Shown: positions 8,262 to 15,676 of the stretch, in pieces
Layout: the number at the start of each line of letters is the position of its first letter
Position numbering within the stretch: the first letter of the stretch is position 1
Assembly: GCA_020861055.1 (NCBI GenBank)
Contig: JAJBTD010000117.1
Span: 1 to 20,495 of the forward strand
Length of the DNA stretch: 20,495 nt
Direction of reading: 5' to 3'
Source: Clostridiales bacterium
GTDB lineage: Bacteria > Bacillota > Clostridia > Oscillospirales > Oscillospiraceae
Position numbers and translations under genes: made by a program
Notes under the pieces: model-generated
The model's database searches: none
The model's input: only the letters and a program-made list of their open reading frames with translations
What the model was told of the DNA's origin: nothing

Positions 8262-8840
8262 ATGTCCAGAACCGCAGCCATTAAACGCAATACCAAGGAG
8301 ACGCAGGTCGCGATCTCCCTCGATTTGGACGGAGGCCCGGTGAACGTCTCCACGGGCATCGGCTTTTTTGACCATATGCTCACGGCCTTTGGCTTTTACG
8401 CCAAAATCGGCCTCTCCGTGGAGGTACACGGGGACCTGGAGGTGGACGGCCACCACACGGTGGAGGACACGGGCATCGTTTTAGGACAGGCGCTGAAGCA
8501 GGCCCTGGGCGACCGGGCGGGTATCCGCCGGTTCGGCTCCTGCTACGTCCCCATGGACGAGGCGCTGACCTTCACCGCCCTGGACTTCTCCAACCGGCCC
8601 TATCTGGTGTTCGACGCCCCCATGCCCCAGGAGCGCATCGGGGAATATGACAGCTGCCTGACGGTGGAGTTCATGCGGGCTCTGGCGGTGAACGCCGGAC
8701 TGACCCTCCATCAGAAATGCCTCTACGGAGCCAACGCCCACCACATCACCGAAGGACTGTTCAAGAGCCTGGGCATGGCCATCCGGGACGCCGTCCAGGT
8801 GCAGGGAGACGGCGTCACCTCCACGAAGGGCGTGCTGTGA
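8262..8840 (+). CDS. hisB: Imidazoleglycerol-phosphate dehydratase
   Basis: Manganese enzyme that dehydrates imidazole-glycerol phosphate to imidazole-acetol phosphate, the HisC substrate. The two metal-binding repeats are intact: HHTVED at 64-69 and HHITEG at 160-165. I chose the ATG at 8262 because AGGTGA (8251-8256) sits in front and MSRTAAIKRNTKET is the usual family start; an upstream in-frame ATG at 8217 lies inside hisD and has no such site. The protein is 192 residues, so it is the dehydratase alone. It is not the bifunctional enterobacterial form that also carries histidinol phosphatase. Confidence 0.96.
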   Translation: MSRTAAIKRNTKETQVAISLDLDGGPVNVSTGIGFFDHMLTAFGFYAKIGLSVEVHGDLEVDGHHTVEDTGIVLGQALKQALGDRAGIRRFGSCYVPMDEALTFTALDFSNRPYLVFDAPMPQERIGEYDSCLTVEFMRALAVNAGLTLHQKCLYGANAHHITEGLFKSLGMAIRDAVQVQGDGVTSTKGVL

Positions 8841-8841
8841 G

Positions 8842-9450
8842 ATGGGATACACTGCCATTGTAGATTACGGGGTGGGCAATCTCATGAGCGTGAAAAACGC
8901 CATGGGCTACCTGGGTCTGGAGACCAAAATCACCGGGGACGCCGCCGGACTGGAGATGGCGGACGCCATCATCCTCCCCGGTGTGGGGGCCTTCCCGGAC
9001 GCCTGGGAAAAGCTCTCCGGCCCCGGCCTGGACAAAATCCTCCGCCGGGAGGCGGAGCGCAAGCCCATCCTGGGCATCTGTCTGGGAATGCAGCTCCTCT
9101 TTCAGCGGGGGGAGGAGGTCCGCCCCTGTGAGGGGCTGGGCTTCGTCCAGGGGCCGGTGCAGCGGATTCAGACCGACCTCAAGCTGCCCCATATCGGCTG
9201 GAACAGCCTGCGCTTTTACAACGATTCCCCCCTGTTCCGGGGCATCCCCCAGGGGGCCTACGTCTATTTTGTACATACCTTCTGCGGCAGGGCGGAGGAG
9301 CCGTCCCAGATCATCGCCACCACCGATTACGGAACCGAGGTGGTGGCGGCGGTTCAGAGCGGCAACGTCTATGGCACACAGTTCCACCCGGAGAAGTCCG
9401 GGGAGATCGGCCTTGCCATGCTGCGGAATTTTGGAGGTCTGAACCGATGA
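8842..9450 (+). CDS. hisH: Imidazole glycerol phosphate synthase, glutaminase subunit HisH
   Basis: Class I glutamine amidotransferase that releases ammonia from glutamine and feeds it to HisF. The catalytic triad is visible: C80 in GICLGMQLLF, and H182 and E184 in GTQFHPEKSGE. The N-terminus (IVDYGVGNLMSVKNA) and LPGVGAF are standard HisH features. Length is 202 residues, normal for the family. The start lies one base after the hisB stop, and the stop overlaps the hisA start (ATGA). Its partner HisF is two genes downstream, with hisA between, a common arrangement. Confidence 0.97.
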   Translation: MGYTAIVDYGVGNLMSVKNAMGYLGLETKITGDAAGLEMADAIILPGVGAFPDAWEKLSGPGLDKILRREAERKPILGICLGMQLLFQRGEEVRPCEGLGFVQGPVQRIQTDLKLPHIGWNSLRFYNDSPLFRGIPQGAYVYFVHTFCGRAEEPSQIIATTDYGTEVVAAVQSGNVYGTQFHPEKSGEIGLAMLRNFGGLNR

Positions 9451-10169
9451 TACTGCTGCCTGCCATTGACTTAAAGGACCAGAAGGTGGTCCGTCTCTAC
9501 CAGGGGAGCTTCGACACGGTGCATCAGGTGGCGGAGGACCCCCTTCAGACCGCCGCTGCCTTTTACGAGGCCGGGGCCAGGTTCATCCATATGGTGGACC
9601 TGGACGGGGCGAAAAGCGGACGACGGGTGAACTCCGACATCGTCTCCCAGGTCGCCCGAAAGAGCGGCCTCCGGGTGGAGCTGGGGGGCGGCATCCGCTC
9701 TATGGCCGACCTGGAGGCGGTGGACGCTCTGGGGGTGGAGCGGATGGTCATCGGCTCCGCCGCCGTCAGCGACCCGGAGTTGGTCCGGGCGGCGGTGGAG
9801 CGCTACGGGCGCCGCATCGCCGTGGGCATCGACACACGGGACGGCCGGGTGCGCACCGCCGGATGGGTGGAGGACTCCGGCCTGGACTATCTGGACTTTG
9901 CCCGCTCCATGGAGGCGCTGGGGGTGGAAATCATCATCTTCACCGACATCGCCACCGACGGGGCGCTCATCGGTCCCTCCTTTGACCGGCTGGCGGCTCT
10001 CCAGCGGGCGGTGAAGTGCGACATCATCGCCTCCGGTGGTGTGTCCTGCAACGAGGATCTGGTGCGCCTGAACGAGATGGGCCTTTACGGGGCCATTATC
10101 GGCAAGGCCTATTACGCCGGGACGGTGGATCTGGCCCAGGCGGTACGGGAGGTGGGCAGCCCATGCTAG
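9447..10169 (+). CDS. hisA: ProFAR isomerase HisA
   Basis: (beta/alpha)8-barrel isomerase that converts ProFAR to PRFAR by an Amadori rearrangement. It has the N-terminal catalytic aspartate D8 in [16 protein letters not shown] and the second one in [14 protein letters not shown]. The phosphate-binding segments VELGGGIRS and IIASGGVS are both present. The 240-residue length is normal. It overlaps hisH by 4 bp and hisF by 7 bp, so translation is probably coupled along this stretch. Confidence 0.96.
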   Translation: MILLPAIDLKDQKVVRLYQGSFDTVHQVAEDPLQTAAAFYEAGARFIHMVDLDGAKSGRRVNSDIVSQVARKSGLRVELGGGIRSMADLEAVDALGVERMVIGSAAVSDPELVRAAVERYGRRIAVGIDTRDGRVRTAGWVEDSGLDYLDFARSMEALGVEIIIFTDIATDGALIGPSFDRLAALQRAVKCDIIASGGVSCNEDLVRLNEMGLYGAIIGKAYYAGTVDLAQAVREVGSPC

Positions 10170-10921
10170 CCAAACGCATTATCCCCTGTCTGGATGTCCG
10201 GGACGGCCGGGTGGTCAAGGGGGTCAACTTTGTCAATATCCGGGACGCCGGGGACCCGGTGGAGCTGGCAACCTATTACTCCGACCAGGGGGCGGACGAG
10301 ATCGTTTTTCTGGACATCACCGCCACCCACGAGGCCCGAAAGACGGTGGCCGACGTGGTGGAGCGGACGGCGGCCCAGGTGTTCGTTCCCCTGACTGTAG
10401 GGGGCGGCATCCGGACGCTTGAGGACTTCCAGCTCCTCCTCCGGGCGGGGGCGGACAAAATCTCCGTCAACTCCGCCGCCGTGAAAAATCCCGCCCTCAT
10501 CTCCCAGGCGGCGGAGCGGTTCGGCAGTCAGTGCGTGGTGCTGGCTATCGACGCCAGACGTCGGCAGGAGGGAGGCTTTGAGGTGGTGGTGGCCGGAGGG
10601 CGCATCCCCACGGGCCTGGACGCTGTCGAGTGGGCCAGAGAAGGGGAGCGGCTGGGGGCCGGAGAGATCCTCCTGACCTCCATGGACGCAGACGGCACCA
10701 AGGCGGGCTTCGACCTGGAGCTGACCCGTGCCGTGACTCAGGCGGTCCGCATCCCGGTCATCGCCTCCGGTGGCTGCGGCAGCCTGGCACATTTTGCAGA
10801 GGTCTTTCGGGAGACTGACTGCGACGCCGCGCTGGCGGCCTCCCTGTTCCACTTCGGGGAGCTGACCGTTCCACAGGTGAAGGAATACCTCAGGACCCAA
10901 AACATCCCGGTGCGCCGGTGA
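10163..10921 (+). CDS. hisF: Imidazole glycerol phosphate synthase, cyclase subunit HisF
   Basis: (beta/alpha)8-barrel cyclase that uses ammonia from HisH to turn PRFAR into imidazole-glycerol phosphate and AICAR. The catalytic aspartates are D11 in [16 protein letters not shown] and the one in [15 protein letters not shown]. Phosphate loops VGGGIRT and ASGGCGS are present. I chose the ATG at 10163, giving the canonical [11 protein letters not shown] start and 252 residues. The frame stays open upstream into hisA, but that part has no family similarity. The start overlaps hisA by 7 bp. Confidence 0.96.
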   Translation: MLAKRIIPCLDVRDGRVVKGVNFVNIRDAGDPVELATYYSDQGADEIVFLDITATHEARKTVADVVERTAAQVFVPLTVGGGIRTLEDFQLLLRAGADKISVNSAAVKNPALISQAAERFGSQCVVLAIDARRRQEGGFEVVVAGGRIPTGLDAVEWAREGERLGAGEILLTSMDADGTKAGFDLELTRAVTQAVRIPVIASGGCGSLAHFAEVFRETDCDAALAASLFHFGELTVPQVKEYLRTQNIPVRR

Positions 10922-10931
10922 GGAGACTGCC

Positions 10932-11270
10932 ATGTTTGATTTAGATCTGCTGTTTCAAAAATCTGACCTCATCCCGGTCATTATCCAGGACAGAGCCTCC
11001 AAAGACATCCTCATGCTGGGCTTTACCAACCGGGAGGCGGTGGAGCGGACGCTGGCGACAAAAACCGCCTGGTTCTGGTCCCGAAGCCGGGAGACGCTGT
11101 GGAACAAGGGAGAGACCTCCGGGAATTTCCTCCATGTGAGAAAGATCGTCACCGACTGCGACACGGACACCCTGCTGTACCTCTGCGACCCGGACGGGCC
11201 CACCTGCCATACCGGGCGGCGGAGCTGCTTCTTCAACGACATCTGGGAGGATGGGAAGGAAGAAAGCTGA
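10932..11270 (+). CDS. hisI: Phosphoribosyl-AMP cyclohydrolase HisI
   Basis: Zinc- and magnesium-dependent enzyme that opens the adenine ring of phosphoribosyl-AMP. The Mg-binding aspartates are in TDCDTDTLL, and the zinc cysteines are the one in that motif plus those in GPTCHTGRRSCF. At 112 residues it is the stand-alone cyclohydrolase, with no HisE pyrophosphohydrolase domain fused. hisE is also not found next to it, so the preceding pathway step must be encoded elsewhere. It starts 10 bp after hisF behind a GAGGAGA ribosome-binding site and is the last recognisable gene of the histidine operon. Confidence 0.95.
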   Translation: MFDLDLLFQKSDLIPVIIQDRASKDILMLGFTNREAVERTLATKTAWFWSRSRETLWNKGETSGNFLHVRKIVTDCDTDTLLYLCDPDGPTCHTGRRSCFFNDIWEDGKEES

Positions 11271-11271
11271 A

Positions 11272-11297
11272 CGACGGGGGTTCCATTTTTCCCGTCG
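11272..11297. promoter_or_regulatory. Inverted repeat between hisI and the TM1266-type gene
   Basis: CGACGGG (11272-11278) and CCCGTCG (11291-11297) form a 7-bp perfect stem starting one base after the hisI stop. A T-run lies inside the loop, not after the stem, so it is a poor intrinsic terminator. It may instead stabilise the 3' end of the his message or mark partial separation from the downstream pair. Confidence 0.35.
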
Positions 11298-11358
11298 GCG
11301 GAGTATCATAGTATGCACTGAAACCGCCTCGCTCTGTGCCTGAAAGGAGAGCCCATCT

Positions 11359-11613
11359 ATGGAAGATACCCGCATCGCCCTGCTCGCCATTGTGGTGGAG
11401 GATCCGGACGTGGTAGACAGACTCAACGACCTGCTCCACCAGTACGGCCCCTATATCATTGGACGGATGGGGCTGCCCTATCCGAAACGGAACGTGAACC
11501 TGATCTCCGTCATGCTGGATGCGCCCGGCGACGTTATCTCCGCCCTCTCCGGCAAGGTGGGACGGCTGGAGGGCGTCTCCGCCAAGGTGGTCTACGCCAA
11601 GCTGGGGGAGTGA
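11359..11613 (+). CDS. TM1266-family (iron-only hydrogenase system) putative regulator
   Basis: An 84-residue protein with the ACT-like/NikR-C-like ferredoxin fold of the TM1266 family. Recognisable features are the start TRIALLAIVVEDPD, the YGPYIIGRMGLPY segment, and VNLISVMLDAPGDVISALSGKVGRLEGV. The family was named from its frequent linkage to FeFe-hydrogenase maturation genes; its ligand and target are unproven. No hydrogenase gene is in this window. AAGGAGAG precedes the ATG. The stop is 3 bp from the start of the dehydrogenase gene, so the two are probably cotranscribed and may act together. Confidence 0.8.
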   Translation: MEDTRIALLAIVVEDPDVVDRLNDLLHQYGPYIIGRMGLPYPKRNVNLISVMLDAPGDVISALSGKVGRLEGVSAKVVYAKLGE

Positions 11614-11616
11614 GCG

Positions 11617-12603
11617 ATGGAGCGAATGTTTGCCTATTCCTGTGGGCCGGAGGAGGTAGAGCGCTATGCCCGGTTCGGCCCAAGGTTTGGCTTTGCAGTG
11701 GACTGCACAGCGGAGCGGCCTCTGCCGGAGAACGCAGCGCTGGCGAAGGGGTACGACGCCGTCGCCATTGCCGCCGCCCGACAGATCACCGCCGGGATGA
11801 TCGACACCTATCAGGCTGGCGGGGTGCGCCTCATCAACGCCCGGCCCATCGGGGTGGATAATATCGATCTGGCACACGCCAGACAGGTGGGGATGGCCGT
11901 CACCCGGAACACCTATTCCGCAGCCAGCGTGGCGGATTATGCCGTCATGCTGGCCCTTATGATCACCCGGCAGACCAAGGCCGCTCTCCTGCGCAATCTG
12001 GGGCAGGACTACAGGTTCGAGCCGTTCCGGGGACGGGAGCTTCACACCATGACGGTGGGTATTCTGGGCACCGGGAACATCGGAAGCCTGGCCGCCCGCC
12101 GCTTCTCTGCCTTTGGCTGCCGCATGCTGGCCTGGAGCCGCCGCCAGAATCCCGATTTGGCCGGGATTGTCCAATATGTGCCGCTGGAGACGCTGCTCGC
12201 GGAGAGCGACCTGCTCTCTCTCCACCTGGCCTCCGCTCCGGAGACCCGCCATATTCTGAATGGGGAGACCATGGGCCGCATGAAGAGAGGCTCCTATCTC
12301 GTCAATACCGCCAGGGGAGATCTGGTGGACAGCGGCGCTCTGATTCAGGCTCTGGAGAGTGGACAGCTGGCGGGAGCGGCTTTGGACGTGTTTGAGGGAG
12401 ACAGGGCAATCTATTATCTGGATCACTGCAATCAGGTGATCGGGAACCATGACATGGCGATCCTCAGCGCCATGCCCAACGTCATCATGACGCCTCACCT
12501 GGCTTTCTGGACCGATACCGCCGCCGATGATATGGTGTACAACTCTCTGGAGGCGGCGAGGCAGTTCTTCGACGGGGTGAAATGCCCGCTGCGGGTGGTG
12601 TGA
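11617..12603 (+). CDS. D-2-hydroxyacid dehydrogenase, VanH-like
   Basis: NAD(P)-dependent 2-hydroxyacid dehydrogenase that would interconvert a 2-keto acid and a D-2-hydroxy acid such as pyruvate/D-lactate. The 328-residue protein has the Rossmann motif GTGNIG (151-156) and the catalytic triad R233 (NTARGDLVD), E260 (DVFEGDR) and H294 (TPHLAFWTD). The last motif and a Tyr-rich stretch before it are characteristic of the D-lactate dehydrogenase/VanH branch. After the second strand of the Rossmann fold it has WSRR, where NAD-specific members have an Asp. That resembles NADPH-using VanH, so NADPH preference is inferred. No VanA/VanX-like genes are nearby, so a resistance role is not suggested. 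A purine-rich ribosome-binding site overlaps the stop of the upstream gene. Confidence 0.88.
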   Translation: MERMFAYSCGPEEVERYARFGPRFGFAVDCTAERPLPENAALAKGYDAVAIAAARQITAGMIDTYQAGGVRLINARPIGVDNIDLAHARQVGMAVTRNTYSAASVADYAVMLALMITRQTKAALLRNLGQDYRFEPFRGRELHTMTVGILGTGNIGSLAARRFSAFGCRMLAWSRRQNPDLAGIVQYVPLETLLAESDLLSLHLASAPETRHILNGETMGRMKRGSYLVNTARGDLVDSGALIQALESGQLAGAALDVFEGDRAIYYLDHCNQVIGNHDMAILSAMPNVIMTPHLAFWTDTAADDMVYNSLEAARQFFDGVKCPLRVV

Positions 12604-12641
12604 GTCGGCGCAGGACGGCGGGAGGCGCACACAACTTTTCC

Positions 12642-12670
12642 TTGACAGCCATAGGAAAAACGCATATACT
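12642..12670 (+). promoter_or_regulatory. Promoter of greA-lysS
   Basis: Near-consensus sigma-A promoter: TTGACA (12642-12647), 17-nt spacer, TATACT (12665-12670). Transcription should start near 12677, giving a leader of about 110 nt before greA. This is the strongest promoter on the plus strand of the window. Confidence 0.8.
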
Positions 12671-12698
12671 ATTCAAACAATGAATTACTATATCTATA

Positions 12699-12748
12699 CC
12701 ATTTCAGGCGGCGGGAGCCAAATATACGGCGCTCCTTCCCTGAAATGG
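12699..12748 (+). promoter_or_regulatory. Long hairpin in the greA leader
   Basis: CCATTTCAGG (12699-12708) pairs perfectly with CCTGAAATGG (12739-12748). An inner helix GGAGC (12714-12718) / GCTCC (12731-12735) sits inside. The right arm is followed by a moderately T-rich stretch (ggTATTTTATTG). This could be a leaky attenuator or an mRNA-stability element between the promoter and the greA ribosome-binding site. The structure is seen directly; the function is inference. Confidence 0.6.
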
Positions 12749-12786
12749 GGTATTTTATTGATTTCACGGAGAAAGGTGATTGAACC

Positions 12787-13266
12787 ATGGCAAATCCGGT
12801 CAAGCTGACTCCTGCCCGGCTGAAAGAGCTGCAGGATGAGATGGTATGGATGAAGACGGTGCGGGAGAAGGAGGTCGCCGACCTGATCAAGGAGGCCCGC
12901 TCCTTCGGCGACCTGTCGGAGAACAGCGAGTACGACGAGGCCAAAAACGAGCAGGGCAAGCTCTACTCCCGTGAGGCGGAGGTACAGGCTATCCTGGACA
13001 ATTATGTGATCATCGAGGAGGACGCCTCCGACGACACCGTCATCGGCCTGGGCTGCACCGTCACTGTGCTGGACCTGGATATGGACGAGGAGGAGGAGTA
13101 CCGCATCGTCGGCTCCCAGGAGGCAGACCCTATGAGCGGACGCATCTCCGAGGAGTCCCCCTTCGGCAAGGCGCTGATGGGCAAGGAGGTCGGCGACGAG
13201 GTCGCCGTGGAGGCCCCGGTGGGCGAGCTTCGGTACAAGGTGCTCAACATCGCCGTCAATCACTGA
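12787..13266 (+). CDS. greA: Transcription elongation factor GreA
   Basis: Binds the secondary channel of RNA polymerase and stimulates cleavage of backtracked RNA. The 159-residue protein has the N-terminal coiled coil (about 8-75) with the acidic tip GDLSENSEYD containing the key D42 and E45. The FKBP-like C-terminal domain contains IVGSQEADP, ISEESPFGKALMGK and VGDEV. The start has GGAGAAAGGTGAT just upstream. lysS follows after 21 bp, the common Firmicute greA-lysS arrangement. Its leader hairpin suggests control after transcription start. Confidence 0.97.
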   Translation: MANPVKLTPARLKELQDEMVWMKTVREKEVADLIKEARSFGDLSENSEYDEAKNEQGKLYSREAEVQAILDNYVIIEEDASDDTVIGLGCTVTVLDLDMDEEEEYRIVGSQEADPMSGRISEESPFGKALMGKEVGDEVAVEAPVGELRYKVLNIAVNH

Positions 13267-13287
13267 TGATTTGAGGAAAAGGAAACA

Positions 13288-14781
13288 ATGGGAAAGAAAT
13301 TCAACCCCGACGCAGGAAAGAGCGCCAGCGAGCTGCTCCAGATCCGCCGGGATAAGCTCACCGCCCTCCAGGAGGCAGGACGGGACCCCTTCCGGGAGAC
13401 CCGGTACGACGTGGACACCCATGCCGCCGACATCAATGACCGGTATGACGAGATGGAGGGAAAGATCGTCTCCGTGGCCGGCCGCCTGATGAGCAAGCGG
13501 GGGATGGGGAAGGTGTCCTTCTGCGACCTCCAGGATAAGTCCGGTCGGGTGCAGCTCTATGTCCGCCGGGATCTGGTGGGGGAGGAGTCCTACTCCTGGT
13601 TCAAAAAGTACGACATCGGCGACATCGTCGGCGTGAAGGGCGAGGTATTCAAGACCGAGATGGGGCAGATCTCCGTCCGCGCCCATGAGGTCACTCTTCT
13701 CTCGAAAAGCCTGATGCCTCTGCCGGAGAAGTTTCACGGGCTCACCGACAAGGAGCTGCGTTATCGTCAGCGGTATGTGGATCTTATTATGAATCCGGAG
13801 GTCAAGGATACCTTCGTCAAGCGCTCCCAGATCATCCGGGAGATCCGGAACTTCCTGGCCGAGCGGGACTTCATGGAGGTGGAGACGCCCACCCTGGTGA
13901 CCAACGCAGGCGGCGCCGCCGCACGGCCCTTCGTGACCCACTACAATGCGTTGGACGTGGATATCAAGCTGCGTATCTCTCTGGAGCTGTACCTGAAACG
14001 GCTCATCGTGGGCGGCCTGGAGCGGGTCTATGAGATCGGGCGGGTCTACCGCAACGAGGGGATGGACACCCGCCACAACCCGGAGTTCACCCTGATGGAG
14101 CTGTACCAGGCGTACACCGACTACAACGGCATGATGGAGCTGACCGAGAGCATGTTCCGCTATCTGGCGGAAAAGGTCTGCGGCTCCACCACCATCACCT
14201 ACGCCGGCACCGAGATCGACCTGGGCAAGCCCTTTGCCCGGATGACCATGAACGAGGCAGTGCGGAAGTACACCGGAGTGGACTTCGACCAGGTGAGCAC
14301 CGACGAGGAGGCCAAGGCCATCGCCGGCGAGCACGGGATTGCCTACGAGCAGCGGCACACCAAGGGGGATATCATCAACCTGTTCTTCGAGGAGTACTGC
14401 GAGAAGGAGCTGGTGCAGCCCACCTTCATCATGGACCACCCCCTGGCCATCTCCCCCCTGACCAAGAAAAAACCGGACGACCCGGAAAAGGTGGAGCGGT
14501 TCGAGCTGTTCATCAACACCTGGGAGATGTGCAACGCCTACTCCGAACTCAACGACCCCATCGACCAGCGGGCCCGCTTCGCCCAGCAGGACGCCAACGC
14601 CGCGGCAGGGGACGAGGAGGCGGAGCACACCGACGAGGACTTCCTGAACGCCCTGGAACTGGGTATGCCCCCCACCGGCGGCATCGGCTACGGCATCGAC
14701 CGGCTGGTCATGCTGCTGACGGACAGCGCGGGGATAAGGGATGTGCTGTTGTTCCCGACAATGAAACCTATTGACCAGTAA
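13288..14781 (+). CDS. lysS: Lysyl-tRNA synthetase, class II
   Basis: Charges tRNA-Lys with lysine. The 497-residue protein has an N-terminal OB-fold anticodon-binding domain (about 55-150, including [14 protein letters not shown]). The class II catalytic core follows. Motif 2 is near 250-270 ([21 protein letters not shown]) and motif 3 near 465-475 ([15 protein letters not shown]), with the usual ending LLFPTMKP. Length and motifs are normal. It is preceded by an AGGAAAAGG ribosome-binding site 21 bp after greA and shares its promoter. No T-box or lysine riboswitch is seen. The sequence immediately after its stop changes character and carries repeats and excisionase-like genes. Confidence 0.97.
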   Translation: MGKKFNPDAGKSASELLQIRRDKLTALQEAGRDPFRETRYDVDTHAADINDRYDEMEGKIVSVAGRLMSKRGMGKVSFCDLQDKSGRVQLYVRRDLVGEESYSWFKKYDIGDIVGVKGEVFKTEMGQISVRAHEVTLLSKSLMPLPEKFHGLTDKELRYRQRYVDLIMNPEVKDTFVKRSQIIREIRNFLAERDFMEVETPTLVTNAGGAAARPFVTHYNALDVDIKLRISLELYLKRLIVGGLERVYEIGRVYRNEGMDTRHNPEFTLMELYQAYTDYNGMMELTESMFRYLAEKVCGSTTITYAGTEIDLGKPFARMTMNEAVRKYTGVDFDQVSTDEEAKAIAGEHGIAYEQRHTKGDIINLFFEEYCEKELVQPTFIMDHPLAISPLTKKKPDDPEKVERFELFINTWEMCNAYSELNDPIDQRARFAQQDANAAAGDEEAEHTDEDFLNALELGMPPTGGIGYGIDRLVMLLTDSAGIRDVLLFPTMKPIDQ

Positions 14782-14788
14782 AACCGCA

Positions 14789-14913
14789 ATATATTGTATG
14801 TGATTTTAGCAGAGATTACTATATATTGTGTTGTATCTCTGGTATCATCCCCGCATTGACAGCAATTTGACAGCAAAATTTTGAAGAATGACGCATCGTT
14901 GTGAAGCGTTGTG
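14789..14913. repeat. Cluster of short direct repeats after lysS (possible recombination site)
   Basis: Three pairs of direct repeats lie within 125 bp. ATATATTGT is at 14789-14797 and 14821-14829. TTGACAGCAA is at 14856-14865 and 14867-14876 (period 11). CGTTGTG is at 14897-14903 and 14907-14913 (period 10). Helically phased direct repeats next to excisionase-like genes are what arm-type sites of a tyrosine recombinase look like. No integrase gene or second attachment site is seen, so the role is inferred. Confidence 0.4.
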
Positions 14914-14953
14914 TATTTCAGGCGAAACTGCATAAGGGTCAGGCAAGACCTGT

Positions 14954-14991
14954 GAGCACTTCTTGGAGCGATCCGAGGAGTGCTCTTTTTT
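14954..14991 (+). terminator. Intrinsic terminator after lysS
   Basis: A 14-bp stem (14954-14967 with 14972-14985, two G-U pairs) is capped by a GCGA tetraloop of the GNRA type and followed by six T. It lies 170 nt after lysS and about 60 nt before the first DUF6462-like gene. It could end the greA-lysS transcript or insulate the element genes from it. Confidence 0.85.
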
Positions 14992-15047
14992 CGTCCAAGC
15001 AGTCAGCTTCTGTCAGACAGTCAAATCAAAATCAGGAGGATACTACC

Positions 15048-15311
15048 ATGAGCAACAACTACAAACCCATCAAAAGCATGAAAGAGGTTCCCGACCAGCT
15101 GCGCAAGCTGCGGCGGGAGTACATCCGCTATCAACAGGCAGAGCTGATCTACAGCCTGTCCCACAAGAAGCTGCTGGAGCTGGCCAGTGAAGCCGGAGCC
15201 ATTTACCGCTTTGACAGCACCGTACTCATCAATCGTGCGATTTTCGATACCTATCTGGAGCGGTTTCACGAACCGGCAACCAGGCATGACAAGGACGGTG
15301 ATGACCAGTGA
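15048..15311 (+). CDS. DUF6462-like (excisionase-like) small protein 1
   Basis: An 87-residue protein resembling the DUF6462 family carried by integrative elements of Clostridia, where such genes sit near recombination and mobilisation genes. The recognisable part is the winged-helix-like core AELIYSLSHKKLLELASEAG followed by AIYRFDSTVLINRAIFDTYLERF. That pattern (a helical DNA-reading part, then a hydrophobic strand and a final helix) resembles MerR/Xis-type excisionases. I chose the ATG at 15048 because AGGAGG lies 7 nt upstream; the frame is open further upstream but reads through the terminator. The stop overlaps the GTG start of a related gene. Function is inferred from resemblance recalled from memory. 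Confidence 0.65.
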   Translation: MSNNYKPIKSMKEVPDQLRKLRREYIRYQQAELIYSLSHKKLLELASEAGAIYRFDSTVLINRAIFDTYLERFHEPATRHDKDGDDQ

Positions 15312-15553
15312 GCGGCAACGTGTGGATGTTTTCTGACCAGCTCGACGATGAGGACATGGAGTTTATGCAGCACGAATTTGTGACCTACAACATGGCCTGC
15401 AATTACTATCGGCTGGGGCTAAAGCCTGTCACCCGTATGGCGCATGAATGTGGGGCAGTCTACAAAATCGGCAAGAAGGTGCTGATACGGCGGAGCATTT
15501 TTGAGGCATACCTGCGGGAACAGAGAAAGGTTGATGGTGAAAATAATGGCTGA
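15308..15553 (+). CDS. DUF6462-like (excisionase-like) small protein 2
   Basis: An 81-residue protein related to the one just upstream. The shared pattern is YYRLGLKPVTRMAHECGAVY followed by KIGKKVLIRRSIFEAYLREQR, aligning with the AIYRFDSTVLINRAIFDTYLERF part of its neighbour. It starts with GTG at 15308, overlapping the upstream stop (GTGA), which indicates coupled translation; ATG at 15326 is the alternative. Its stop overlaps the start of a truncated TnpV-like frame. It is probably a DNA-binding accessory protein of a mobile element. No recombinase is present to confirm this. Confidence 0.6.
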   Translation: MSGNVWMFSDQLDDEDMEFMQHEFVTYNMACNYYRLGLKPVTRMAHECGAVYKIGKKVLIRRSIFEAYLREQRKVDGENNG

Positions 15554-15620
15554 AAGGAAGAACCGCATCTGTGAGAACGGAATTGATTATGTGCTGGTTG
15601 GGGATTATTACGTAGGATAA
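15546..15620 (+). pseudogene. Truncated TnpV-like N-terminal fragment
   Basis: A 24-residue frame (MAERKNRICENGIDYVLVGD, then YYVG and stop) that resembles the start of TnpV, a small transposon-encoded protein of about 120 residues in Clostridia. TnpV normally continues from GDYY into I-P-D/N-L, but here the frame stops and the following sequence shows no TnpV similarity. The start overlaps the stop of the preceding DUF6462-like gene, so it belonged to the same operon. A candidate tail of TnpV is found on the other strand at 19357-19413. The similarity is judged from memory. Confidence 0.45.
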
Positions 15621-15676
15621 TTATAGGAATAGATATGTGATATTTCATCAAATTCCAAAATAGGAGATCATACAGT

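Noticed and set aside
6866..8383. A 505-codon minus-strand open frame opposite hisD
   Set aside because: Shadow of hisD and its neighbours; no recognisable domain and no ribosome-binding site.
11617..12603. Vancomycin-resistance vanH
   Set aside because: The dehydrogenase is VanH-like, but no D-Ala-D-Lac ligase, VanX-like dipeptidase or VanRS pair is nearby.
11233..12630. A 465-codon minus-strand open frame opposite the TM1266-type and dehydrogenase genes
   Set aside because: Antisense shadow of two clear genes; histidine/glycine-rich with no motif.
12694..14628. A 644-codon open frame on the minus strand opposite greA-lysS
   Set aside because: It is antisense to two well-identified genes. 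Its low-complexity Leu/Gly/Val/His-rich product is what GC-rich codon bias gives on the opposite strand.
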